Shown here one piece after another: positions 11,582 to 21,554 of a stretch of DNA of 64,000 bases. The notes beneath the pieces were generated by a model that saw nothing but the letters and a program-made list of their open reading frames with translations, had not been told where the DNA came from and ran no database searches. The first letter of the stretch is position 1. Each line of letters opens with the position of its first letter. The DNA comes from Phyllostachys edulis (Eukaryota > Streptophyta > Magnoliopsida > Poales > Poaceae), in the NCBI GenBank assembly GCA_036346405.1, contig CM070548.1, positions 52,358,279 to 52,422,278 of the forward strand, given 5' to 3'. The translations under genes and the position numbers were made by a program.

Positions 11582-12323
11582 TGTTGATGATCTAGTATCG
11601 ATCTTACGGATGAATATTCGGGGGTCTCCTAGAATTAGAACCACACATAGAATGACACAGGGATTTATATAGGTTCAGGCCTTTTTTAGAGAGAATAATA
11701 ACCCTACTTCTATGTTCTTGTATTGACTATGCGGATTACAATCAAGAGGAAGAAGAATTATGCCTAATGCCTCCTCCTCCTCCTGATCCCCTCCCCATGT
11801 CTAATGACTTTAGCCCTTATATAGCGCATGTAGTGGCGGCAGTTTCTCTAGGTCAAGAGGCGCCTTGTCGTTTGGTGTAACACGCACGTTGATGGAAGTT
11901 GTTGTCAGGGTTATGACACCACCACGTCGCCTGCCAGTTATCATCAGAGACAAAGGCGTAATGCGGTTATTTCAGAGAATAACAGCGCATATTAACTGCC
12001 CTATGTCTAAAACACATCACATAAGATTCCTTGATTGATTAGGTCCACATGTTTGCAGGCTTTATCAATTACAGGTTGGTTGTAGTTAACTTGGTCGTAG
12101 AAAGTCTTACGACCACAAGGTGGTCATAGCAAGGCCTACGGCCACAAGGCGGTCGTAGAATGACTTACAACTATGGGGTGGTCATCGAAAGGCTTACGAC
12201 CATTTAGTTTAGTTTCTCCCTTATTGATGTTAAGGGGTATGCTTAAGAACAGTATAATGATACTATTATCTATAATAAGAATTACAGATAAATAAAGAAT
12301 TAAGCATTATTATATCTTCGTCA
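11582..12323 (-). repeat. 3' LTR of the Tat element
   Basis: On the plus strand it starts TGTTGATGATCTAGTATCG and ends TTCGTCA, so on the coding strand it begins TGACGAAG and ends ATCAACA, keeping the TG...CA rule. It aligns throughout with 26,993-27,681. It is longer by about 50 bases, mostly through a small insertion in the first 130 bases. The TSD CTTAC lies immediately outside at 11,577-11,581. Confidence 0.95.
11816..11825 (-). promoter_or_regulatory. TATA box in the 3' LTR
   Basis: The minus strand reads CTATATAAGGGC here. The same motif is conserved in the other LTR at 27,203-27,211, so it is the likely core promoter of the retrotransposon's U3 region. Confidence 0.6.
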
Positions 12324-12340
12324 TCTAGCCCCCCAACTTC
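12324..12340 (-). promoter_or_regulatory. Polypurine tract
   Basis: On the coding (minus) strand this reads GAAGTTGGGGGGCTAGA immediately before the 3' LTR start TGACGAAG. A G-rich tract in this position is the plus-strand primer of LTR retrotransposons, and its placement fixes the orientation of the element. Confidence 0.8.
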
Positions 12341-12554
12341 AAGTGAAAATAACTTACTCGAAAAAAGAGGTCGTAGAATAGTGGTCGGAAGTAAGGCCTT
12401 TCCTACTAGTATTTTATTTGACCAGAAATAGACTTGGTCAAGAAGGTAATTTTGCTTGAGCTGTAAAAGACATAATGGATTTTCTCAAATAGATGGAACA
12501 AAACCAATCGTTCCTTATAAATTCTATTTATAAGAAACAATTTCCAAAGAGGAG

Positions 12555-14763
12555 GTGATGCTTCGGTTTCCAACAATTCATTGGGAAAATAAAACTTTAA
12601 CCGTTGAACTTCCATCCATTGAATTTTGTCATAGGCTGACGATTATAAATAACCATCAGAAGGGTAGAACTAAGGACTCACTTCGTAATATTTCTGTCTT
12701 TCCCACTTTTGGTTCTTCACAAAGTCTTTATCCCTAAGCTCCTCAAGTTCGAGTAGATTTCTTTATAGGAAATAGTCGAACCAAAGTTTGAATGGGAAAA
12801 TTCAAACTTTGGTTTGACTATTTCCTATAAAGAAATCAAGGATGGTTATGGAAAATTCATCCATCTTGATGCTGTTTAGGAGAACTTTTACGAAACTTTT
12901 GTTGAAGTGGAAAGGGGAGATGATGAACTACGGTCCTTAAAAGAGAAGAGTAAGATTTCTGTCTTCAAAGCTTTTTGTGAGTGTAAACTCAGATTGTGTT
13001 GGTACTCTTCCGCTATGGGCAAGATCATGAAAAAAGAAAAATCTATGGAACATGACCTCAAGGTGGTCGAAAAGTCAATTTGTTCCATGGATTAGAATCC
13101 TTAGGATTTTGATGAAAAAGATCTCGATGACGAGGTGAGTATTTCGCTGTCTATGATGTGTAGCTTCTGATAAAGAATGAAGTCCATATCAAGAAAAATA
13201 ACATACTGAAGAAGTGCTTACCAAATCACATATTTTTTGCTTTCTTATGTGGGAAATCAACTTCGACCACTTTGCAGGACAAATCCAAAGATCTAGTCGA
13301 AAAGACTAACCAGTTAGAAGAAAGGTCGTAGAAGAAATGTAACTGAGATTATTCAGATTTTGTAACACGTAATATGTATATTTTGGATTTTGCAAAATAA
13401 AGCTTTGTTTCCTTGATTTTGATTGCACCTTCTTCGGAAAAAATTCCTTATCTTGATAACAAGGATAGGGATTCGGTTAACACTAGGCCATTCTTTCTAG
13501 TGGGCAAAAGACCACATAAAGATTAGGTAAACTTCGACTAGGTGACATTCCCATCTTTTGACCAGTGTAAGGAAGATTAAAAAAAGGTATGGAAATAAAT
13601 ATAAGGAAAAGGAAAGCTTTTGAGTACTTTTTTAGCACTCGTATCACTTTCTCCCTTTTCTTGCTGTCTTTCTTTGTTCAAAGAGCTCTTGAACAAGTTG
13701 TCATCATTGGTGAATACCGTAGGCAATTTGTTTTTGCTAAAGAAGCAAGCTGAGCTCTCTCAACTAGCAATAAGATCGTAAGTATTGTTATAAGAAGCTA
13801 TTACGGCCACTTGTTCAATACTCATGTCTTGTTTTAACCTTCTAGAGGTCTAGAGATGACGAAAAAACTTAAACTCTTGCTCTCAACTATATAAAAGCTG
13901 AGGCGTAGAGGCTAAGGGATGAAAAACATGACCTGCTAAAGCAACTTCTGAAGGCAAATTCTATAGCTTGTAAGTTACAGAATGAAATAAATAGTAAGTT
14001 CTGAACTTAAGACTATTCATCTTAATGACTTTCTCCTCTTTCTCTAACTCTTTTTTCTTTTTAGAAAAAGAGGTTGATTTTGGTAAGTTCAAAACCGAGT
14101 CCGAAGAAGAGACCTTGGTAATAAATGAGCACACCTGTATTAACAAAGAAAAAGACCAGAGCATAAAGTCATGGAAAGAGCAGTGCACAAAGAATGGTGC
14201 CTCCTACGATGACGAGATTAAGAAACTCGATTCTCGACTAGTAGGTAAGAAATTTTTTACCTACGACCAGTTTTGCTTACTAATATTTATGAAGTATCTT
14301 CCTGACTGGTCATACTATATTTTCAGAGCAAGCAATCAAAATCAAATTACTCTAATAAGTTTCAACTCGTAGTCAGGAGGAGATGAAGTCGATGAAGATC
14401 AACCTTCAAGACAATATTTTCCTCCTTAACAATGTGCTCAGAGGACTAGGTGCTACGGAGGTCACTCCTTTTGAAGACACCATGGTCACACAAATGACTA
14501 CCATTGGACAACAAGTTGGAACTCTGGAGGAGTTGATAACCACTCTGAAGGCCAATCAAGATGATTCGATACGAGAAGCGGTCGAGAGTGTAGTGAGTTA
14601 TGCTTTGCCAAAACTTAAGGTACATGACCGTAATCTTAGTCTGCAACTCATCGAAGCTGATTTCAACTGCCCTGAAGCAGAGGTAGCGCGGCTGATAGAA
14701 GAGGTGCAATCGGTCAACAAGAAGGTAGCAGAGGAGATGCAAATTGGATCTCCTCCATCATAG
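12555..14763 (+). pseudogene. Antisense multi-exon ORF of the Tat element, coiled-coil product
   Basis: Coding blocks run opposite to gag-pol between integrase and the 3' LTR. Splice-like junctions support exons. A GAG/GTGAGT donor at 13,134 pairs with TTTGCAG before 13,278. An acceptor TCTAG precedes 13,846. A donor GTAAGT at 13,970 pairs with TTTTTAG before 14,065. An acceptor TTTCAG precedes 14,327. Translated pieces are Lys/Glu-rich and heptad-like, for example RGDDELRSLKEKSKISVF (from 12,910) and CINKEKDQSIKSWKEQ (from 14,132). The last exon (to TAG at 14,763) reads MVTQMTTIGQQVGTLEELI and then AEVARLIEEVQSVNKKVAEE. Several internal stops show decay. Additional ORFs, sometimes antisense, are known in Tat elements in this interval; their function is unknown. 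Confidence 0.65.
12756..12837. repeat. Near-perfect 37-bp inverted repeat (hairpin)
   Basis: Arm 12,756-12,792 begins GATTTCTTTATAGGAAATAG and arm 12,801-12,837 is its reverse complement with one mismatch. The arms are separated by 8 bases. It lies in the antisense ORF region, and one arm duplicates the other's coding sequence backwards. Confidence 0.93.
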
Positions 14764-15631
14764 TAGTTTGTAATAGGGAAAATTATTGGAAAGACAATAT
14801 TTTGTTTATGAATATAAACCTTCTTTTTTCTGCAAATTGTCTCAACGAGCAGTTAGTGACTCATAAAACAATTAATAGAAAAATAAATTCGAATATTTAA
14901 GACTAAGAATTGAAGTCATATTAATAACTCTATCCTAGCCCCTGACTATTTGCTTAGTTTAATTATATAAACTTAGTAAATAGTGTGAAAAGGGTTTGCT
15001 TAGGAGGTGTATATCCGACTCTTGTTGTCGATAGCGATTGTCTTGTACTGGTTACAAGAGTTAGTAACAGATTGACACTAAGAAGTTCCTTCTAGTGGAT
15101 AAGACCACATGTAGAAAGGATAGTCTTCGACTAGGTGAGTTTCTTTCTCCGACCAGGTGAATCAAATCGAGAGTGTCAACAAGAGTTGGACAAAAAGAAA
15201 AAGGAGTGTGTTTAAAAATTCATTCGACCTCTCTTTGGGAACTCAATTGCGTTGTACTGATAGCAAGGGTCAGAAATAACACGACGCTAGGAAGTTCCTT
15301 CTAGTGGGCAGGACCACATGCATAGAGGAAAGACTTCGACTAGATGGTGTTTCTTCCTCCGACCAGGTTAAACGAATAGAGTTTACCAAAAGTAGTCGAA
15401 CAAATAGAAGTTTTTGTTTACTTAGAAAATGTTTCAAGAGAAAACATCAACTAAGTCGGAAAGAGCTTTCTGTAAATCATTTTGATCATATTTTGTTGAA
15501 CTTAGTTTCTTTTTGTTGGTAACAAAAGTCAGGAACGAGTCTATGCTTGGAAGTACTTCTAGTGGGCAGGATCACGTGCAGAGAGGAAAGACTTCGACTA
15601 GGTGATGTTACCTTCCTTCGACCAGTGTAAA
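13487..15631. repeat. Repeat units in the Tat 3' region
   Basis: A module reading GGAAGTTCCTTCTAGTGGGC, GACCACATG, GACTTCGACTAGGTGATG and CTCCGACCAGGT occurs near 15,071-15,167, 15,282-15,373 and 15,542-15,631, with a more divergent copy near 13,487-13,575. The last three are spaced about 210-260 bases apart with related sequence between them, so they form a short tandem array. Such arrays downstream of integrase are typical for Tat elements. Confidence 0.8.
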
Positions 15632-15888
15632 GAAAACCAAATTGTTATAAAACATGATCGAAAGAAATCATTAAGAATTGTTCAATGTAAGACAATAAAG
15701 ATTAGAGAAATCATAAACTTTATTGAGAAAGTAAGAAATTACACATAGAATTTGCGTAGTTGGTCAATGTTCCAAGAGTTAGAAAGAACTCGGCTATCTT
15801 CCATTGCTAGTTGTACTAAGCATGGTCGCGTAACTTTGACCACTGTGTAAGGACCTTCCCACTTAGGGGAAAGTTTGTTCCGATTAGA

Positions 15889-16815
15889 CTAAGATTGAAT
15901 CTTTTTCAATACCAAGTCACATATAGTAAGGCTGCGAGGTTGGACCTTACGATTGTAGTATTTGCACAGGGCTTGTTGGTAGACCGCCGAACGGATTAAG
16001 GCTTGGTTCCTCTTCTCTTCGAGTAGGTTGAGGTCATCTGCTCGAAGTTGTTCCTGGCCAGAGTCGTTAAAATTTTCGATCCTTGTTAATCTAATATTTA
16101 GATCTGGTGGAAGCATCGCTTCAGTCCCAAAAACAAGAAAAAATGGTGTTTCTCCTATAGCCCGACTAGCAGTTGTGCGAATTGCCCATAATACTGAGGG
16201 TAATTCTTTAATCCAAGCCCCCAAGCGCTTTATAAGTTGGTCAAAGACTCGAGTTTTGATTCTTTGCATGATTTGGCTGTTCGCTCTTTTGACTACCCCA
16301 TTGCTCTGTGGGTGGGCGACAGAGGCATAACACAGCTTGGTACCCAACTCTTCACAAAATTCTTGGAATTTTGCGCTCGAAAATTATGTACCATTATCTG
16401 TAATGATTCGACTTGGAATACCAAATCGAGTAATTACACTTCTCATCATGAACCTTTTGGCTGCTTCCGCTGTTATCCCAGTCACAGGTTCGGCTTTAAT
16501 CCATTTTGTGAATGTATCAATAGCCATAAAAAGGAACTCGAAGCCCCCTGGTGCTTTTGGGAACAGTCCTAGGATATCGAGCCCCTAGGTTGCAAAAGGC
16601 TAAGAGAGAGGTATGGTTTGCAATGCCTAAGCCAGTTGGTGATTTGCCTGCTATAAAACTGGCATTTTACACACTTTTTAATCAACTCTTTGGCATCATA
16701 GAGGGTGATCGACCAATTGAAATATTGCCGAAAGGTATTTTCGACCAGCGTTCTGTAAGAAGCATGAGTTCCACAAGTTCCACAGATGCCTCCGTGTATT
16801 TCGTGAAGGAGATTT
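15889..16815 (-). pseudogene. Tat element integrase
   Basis: From about 16,815 downward the minus strand reads IHGGICGTCGTHASYR ... DAKELIKKCVKCQFYSRQ, the HHCC zinc-binding region. A damaged core follows. The conserved C-terminal core is AHPQSNGVVKRANSQIMQRI ... LPSVLWAIRTTASRAIGETP and FFLVFGTEAMLPPDL. The end reads RSLTICDLVLKKIQS before a stop. The middle of the catalytic core has stops and shifted frames, so the enzyme is inactive. It would join the element's DNA ends to the target. Confidence 0.88.
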
Positions 16816-16989
16816 AATCCTTCTTGCCGCGATATACATCACCTGAGAACCCCCTGAGTACCTCATTTATAGAGGACTCCTTTGACCAAAGTATACATTT
16901 TGGCCTTGCGGGATAAAAGATCAGCCTCAAGATCGTCATCGGGTATTGTACCCTTCTGAAGATACTCGTAGATGGAATTCATTTAGGCA

Positions 16990-17500
16990 TTCTCGTATTT
17001 CAGAGAGGCTGTCTCAATAGGAGATGTCTTTGGTGTTTCGACCAGAGACGGCTTCTAGAGCTGTTCCAAGAAGACTCCTTTTGGTACTTGCGATCGAGAA
17101 GAAGCCATTCGAGCTAACTAGTCAGCGAGAAAATTATCCTTTTGAGGGATATATTGTACCTCGAAACCGAAAAAATGCTTTTCAAGCTTCTGGACTTCTG
17201 ATAAGTATCGAGACATTGTCAGATTAGAGCACTGATACTCTTTTCTGACCTGATTCACGACTAATTGAGAGTCTCCTCTCACGAGTAGTAGTCAAATCCC
17301 GAGCACTTTCGCTACTCGTATGTCAGCCAACAAACCTTCGTATTCTGCCACGTTGTTAGTGGCAGGAAAGTTTAATTGTATAGCATATTTTAAGATTTCT
17401 CTTGTAGGAGATTCCAGGGCCACCCCAGCCCCTGAGCTACTTAGCGTAAGTGACCCATCAAAGTATATTGTCCATTGGTCGTGGGATTCATACTTGGGAT
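16990..17500 (-). pseudogene. Second (archaeal-type) RNase H of the Tat element
   Basis: The minus strand reads YFDGSLTLSSSGAGVALESP, then LNFPATNNVAEYEGLLADI, then LLVRGDSQLVVNQVRKEY and a terminal AxMASS-type segment. The FDGS, NNxAEYE and GDSQLV motifs hold the acidic catalytic residues of the plant aRNH domain. Its presence between RNase H and integrase places the element in the Tat lineage. Confidence 0.85.
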
Positions 17501-17501
17501 C

Positions 17502-18607
17502 CTAAACAGGTTCAGGATTTGTCCATTCGGCGACAAAGTTTGCCAAGATCTGGGATTTAATGGCCGTTCGGGACACAAAATAGAGGTCAAACTCCCCAAG
17601 TTCAACCGACCATTTTGCCATGCATCCCGCTGCTTTCCTATTCTGGAGGACCTCTCCTAAAGGAAACTCAGACGACACAATTATCTTGTGCACCTGAAAA
17701 TAATGCCTCAGTTTCCTCGAAGACATAAAGAGGGCATACAAGAGTTTTGGACCTGAGGGTATCGCTCATTAGGCCCGTGTAAAACTTCACTTACATTGTA
17801 AACTAGTCGTTGAACTTACGTAGTAAACTGGTCGTTGAACATTTTCACGTTCGGCTACTAGTACTGCGCTCATTGCCTCTGGTGTGGCAGTTAGATATAT
17901 TAAGAGTGTCTCTTCTGGTTCCAGAGAAACCAGAACAGGAGCACTCGTAAGATACCTCTTGACATCCTCAAAGGCATTGTTTGCCTCCTCTAACCATTCG
18001 AAACCTTCATGTTTCCTTAGAAGCTTAAAGAAAGGAAGTATTTTTTCTCCCAGTCGTACGAGGAAATGACTCAAAGCCACCATGCATCTTGTGAGTTTCT
18101 GGACTTGTTTTTTCATGGTTGAAGGACGCATTTGTTCAATGGCCTTTATCTTTTCAGGATTTGCTTTGATTCCTCGTACAAAAACAAAGAATCTAAGAAA
18201 TTTTTCTGAAGAGATTCCAAACACGCACTTCTCAGGATTGAATTCAAACAGTGTTTTATGATGTTGTCGAATGTTTCCTATAGGTCAGAAATATGGTTAA
18301 GGCGCTTAACTCTTTTTACGACTAGATCGTCAACATAGGCTTCCAAGTTTCGGCCTAGTTGAGGTGAAAAAGTCGTTTGCATCAAGCGTTGAAAAGAAGC
18401 ACCAACATTTTTTTAAACCAAATGGCATCTTGACATAGCAAAATATTCCAAATGGCGTAATAAATGCGGTCTTTTCTTCACCATCTAAACATATACTAAT
18501 CTGATGATAACCAGAATATGCATCTAGGAAACTTAATATTTCACAACCAGTAGTAGAATCAACCAACTGATCAATACGAGGAAGAGAAAAATCATCTTTT
18601 GGACAAG
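17502..18607 (-). pseudogene. Tat reverse transcriptase (C-terminal part) and first RNase H
   Basis: Just left of the solo LTR the minus strand resumes as CPKDDFSLPRIDQLVDST and FLDAYSGYHQISI, then KTAFITPFGIFCYVKMPFG. The catalytic motif AYVDDLVVK lies near 18,325-18,350. The thumb and connection follow (ANPEKIKAIEQMRPS), then RNase H-like LLIYLTATPEAMSAVLV and GEFDLYFVSRTAIKSQILAN. Frameshifts occur near 18,300 and 17,780. The first half of the RT lies at 20,331-20,760 on the other side of the inserted LTR. Confidence 0.9.
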
Positions 18608-19390
18608 TGTGGATATCATGGGGATATGTGCACGATCTTAGGATGATGTTACAATTGGCAATGTCGTTAACGGTTTGTCGAAACACGCGTTTTCGTCAAA
18701 GTGTGGATTGCTGATCATCGGCCAATCAGTGGCGATGAGTGTTGGGTTAGGTCAAGTTCATGGATTTCATGGCATATGTGTTGCATGATGCATGTTTTGA
18801 CTAACGTGGGTCAAGTTGTGAAGAACTTGTTCCCGGAATCGACTTCTTTGTCTATTGTAGTGCAGGTTGCTTGGAGGTCAATGACGGTCAACGACGAGGA
18901 TGATCGGACTAAGCTTGGAGAGCTGAGGTCCAGAACGATCGGGGAAGCCAGGTGAGGTCAATGGAATCAAGCATGGCGCAAAAGGACAAAGGTGACCTAA
19001 TCGAGCAGGCGATTCGGGCGACGGAGTTGGATCAAGCTGCGAGGGGGTCTGCAAGTGCCATGGTTGTTTCGGTGGGAGCCGGATGGGAGAGACTTGCCGA
19101 CATGATGAGAGCCGATTGGATCAACCTACACGTGGCGAAGCATGGAAGTGCTTCACGAAGATGGGACTCGGTCTTTGCAAAAAGATCGAGAAGGGGTATT
19201 TTGGTAATTTTACCAAATACCGCCTTGGTGACCTTTTGCCAACCCTCGGCGCAAGTCGGTGCATGGAGAAGTGGGTTAGGTCAAGAGGAGATGAAGACGA
19301 CGTTTTAAAATGCGTACGTATGTAACCCATTTGTTGTGGGCCTTAACGGGAGCCTATTAGGGTTAACTCTTCTAGAAGGTTTAGCCTCCA

Positions 19391-19400
19391 CTATAAATAG
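19391..19400 (+). promoter_or_regulatory. TATA box of the copia solo LTR
   Basis: CTATAAATAG lies in a G-rich promoter-like context and is followed about 50 bases on by CCCTAG-rich leader sequence. It is the likely transcription start region of the ancestral element. Confidence 0.55.
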
Positions 19401-19972
19401 AGGAGGGAGGTGGCTGCACCCCCTTCAACCCTTTCATTGTTTTGAAACCCTAGTTTGCTCAGGGAGAGGATTAGTGGAGGTTAGGGTTCTAGAGAGTTGG
19501 ATTTGATTCCGTGCTCATATATTGAGTCTTTGTCCTCCATTGATGGAGTGGCTATAAACCAATACCATATTAAATCAATCCAAGGAAAGTTTCTCAAAGA
19601 TGTGTCTCTTTGCTTTCCTTCTCTCTATTTGATGATTTTGAGTCTTTCTTTGATCCACGAGTTTTTGCTTGGTTTCTTGCCGTGATCTAACTTGCTGTGA
19701 CATGTGGGAGCCCATCTAGGGTCATCTTGATCATCAATCACCCACGAGCAAGTCTCTAGATCATATTTCGATTTTGGCTCAGTTTTGGAGCACACTTCGT
19801 TCAAACTGAAAAACATAGGAACTTTGGCATGGATCTCTGTGAAGTTTGATTGGAATAGGTTCCTAATATCTTAGAGAAGGTGTGTCTCAAATTTCGTGGA
19901 GTTTGGCCTTACGGATCAAAAGTTAGACTGATTTGAGTTTTGGTTTTTGGGCTGTTTGTGCTGTTCATCGTG

Positions 19973-20132
19973 CCTGAGGTTAGTCCGCACTTTTGCCTGA
20001 GGTTAGTCCGGCCTCCGGTCAGTCCGCACTTTTGCTTGAGGTCAGTTCGGCTAGAGAGGTCAGTCCGCACTTTTGTCTGAGGTTAGTCCGGCCTCCGGTC
20101 AGTCCGCACTTTTGCCGTCGGTTAGTCCGGCC
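19973..20132. repeat. Tandem GTCCGCACTTTTG / GTCCGGCC repeat in the copia LTR
   Basis: About four alternations of AGTCCGCACTTTTG with CTGAGGTTAGTCCGG-type segments make an imperfect tandem array of roughly 40-bp units. It lies in the last third of the LTR, downstream of the predicted transcription start. Confidence 0.8.
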
Positions 20133-20330
20133 CTTTGGATTAGGGTTTTGGTTTTTGGTCTTTTGCTTTGGGGTTTTGGTTTGGATTCAATACAAGTCTT
20201 CCGCTGTAATTGTTTATTGATCTTCATAGCTTTCATGGCTATTGGAGTGAGATTCATGTTGAATCCGATCAAAATGAAAAAGTGAGCGTGCTTCTATTCA
20301 CCCCCCTCTAGTTGCCTTTTCGGTCCAACA

Positions 20331-20727
20331 ACAAGCTTTATCGAGATTAGTAAATTCTACACACATACGCCACTTACCATTGGACTTTCTAACCATTACT
20401 TGGTTAGCCAACCATTCTGTGTGGCCGACTTCTTTTATAAAGCCTTCCTTAAGTAGCTTGTCCAATTCCGATCTGATGGCATCTCGTCGATCAGGTGCAA
20501 ATCTCCGTAATTTTTATTTTATGGGTTTCTTGTCAGGCCGTAGAGCTAGCCTGAGCTCGATCACCTTCTTGGGGACTCTGGGCATGTCGGATGCTTGCCA
20601 CGCGAAGACATCTGCATTAGCTCAGAGGAAGGTGACGAGGGCGTCTTTCTATTTAGGGTCGGAAGTAACTCCAATGCGAACAGTCTTTGAAGGCTCCTCT
20701 GGATCTAGGGGAACTTTTTTGATTTGA
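20331..20727 (-). pseudogene. Tat reverse transcriptase, N-terminal part
   Basis: The minus strand reads ANADVFAWQASDMPRVPKK, then KLRRFAPDRRDAIRSELDKL, FIKEVGHTEWLANQVMVRKS and NGKWRMCVEFTNLDKAC, the linker and fingers region of gypsy RT. It stops exactly at the target duplication of the solo LTR at 20,331 and continues at 18,607. Confidence 0.88.
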
Positions 20728-21005
20728 TCGTTCGGCTTTGGTGCATCTTTAGGCTTTGAATGCTTAGTCGAAGGCTAACTTTTGCTTGCTTCTCGAGTTG
20801 GTATCTGGCCAACCATCTTGAGGGATTTTCAGTCGCACGTAAGCGCTATCTTTTTATCAGAGTGGACTGTGATTACTCCTTTGGGACCCGGCATCTTAAG
20901 ACATTGATATCCGTATTGAGCAGTCATTAGGAATCGTGCCAAAGTTGGTCTTCTGAGTATAGCATTGTACGCCATGTTAAAATCGACCAGATCAAAAGAT
21001 ATTTT

Positions 21006-21425
21006 TTATGTCCTAAAGTTGTTTGGAGAACCTTGGCCAATGGGTTTGGCCGAAGATCCCGGTACGTTCCCATGAAATGAGTATCGTACAGGTTTTACCC
21101 TTGTTCTGGGCACTTGCATTTCATCTAGGGCATTCGTAAATAAAATGTTTAATAAACTCCTACCATCAACTAACACACGATTTACTCGATAGTTGATGGT
21201 GGGCTCAACCACGATCGAAAATCGTTTGGGTCGAGCTGAAGGAATCGGACAATCACCATTCTCGAAAGAGATGGTGACTTTTGACCACTTTGGTAATTTA
21301 TTGACAATAGGAGTGTCAATGGAGTTTACCTTGCATTCGACAACCTTGAGCTGTCGCTTTGACTCGTATACCGAAGATCCTCCATAGATATGATCAATAG
21401 TGTGCTTCGGATCTTGGAATAGCAT
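21006..21425 (-). pseudogene. Tat aspartic protease region
   Basis: The minus strand reads HIYGGSSVYESKRQLK, then KVTISFENGDCPI, then VLVDGRSLLNILF, which corresponds to the retroviral-type protease active site (here D-G-R-S instead of the more usual D-G-G/S-S). MQVPRTRVKPV and a GxxxxPIGQ segment follow, as usual at this position. The interval 21,426-21,554 is the gag/protease junction up to the inserted LTR. Confidence 0.75.
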
Positions 21426-21554
21426 CTCCTCGTCGTCATCTGACTACTTTCGACCACTCGTTTGTCCTACCTCCTCGAGTGTAGGAAGAGGTCCTTTGCT
21501 GGTATAGTAGTCCTCGAGCTGCTGAAAAACTCAAAGAATTACGAAGGTTATCTT

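Larger units (their letters stand above)
18608..20330 (+). mobile_element. Copia-type solo LTR inserted in the reverse transcriptase
   Basis: The insert starts TGTGGATATCATGG and ends CGGTCCAACA, and is flanked by 5-bp direct repeats ACAAG at 18,603-18,607 and 20,331-20,335. Removing it and one ACAAG restores the reading ...NLDKA-CPKDD... of the interrupted RT. The end segment CTATTCACCCCCCTCTAG is characteristic of LTR ends in the SIRE/Maximus copia lineage. There is a TATA box near 19,391 and a tandem GTCCG-rich repeat at 19,973-20,132. No internal domain or second LTR is present, so it is a solo LTR formed by LTR-LTR recombination. Lineage assignment is inference. Confidence 0.88.
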
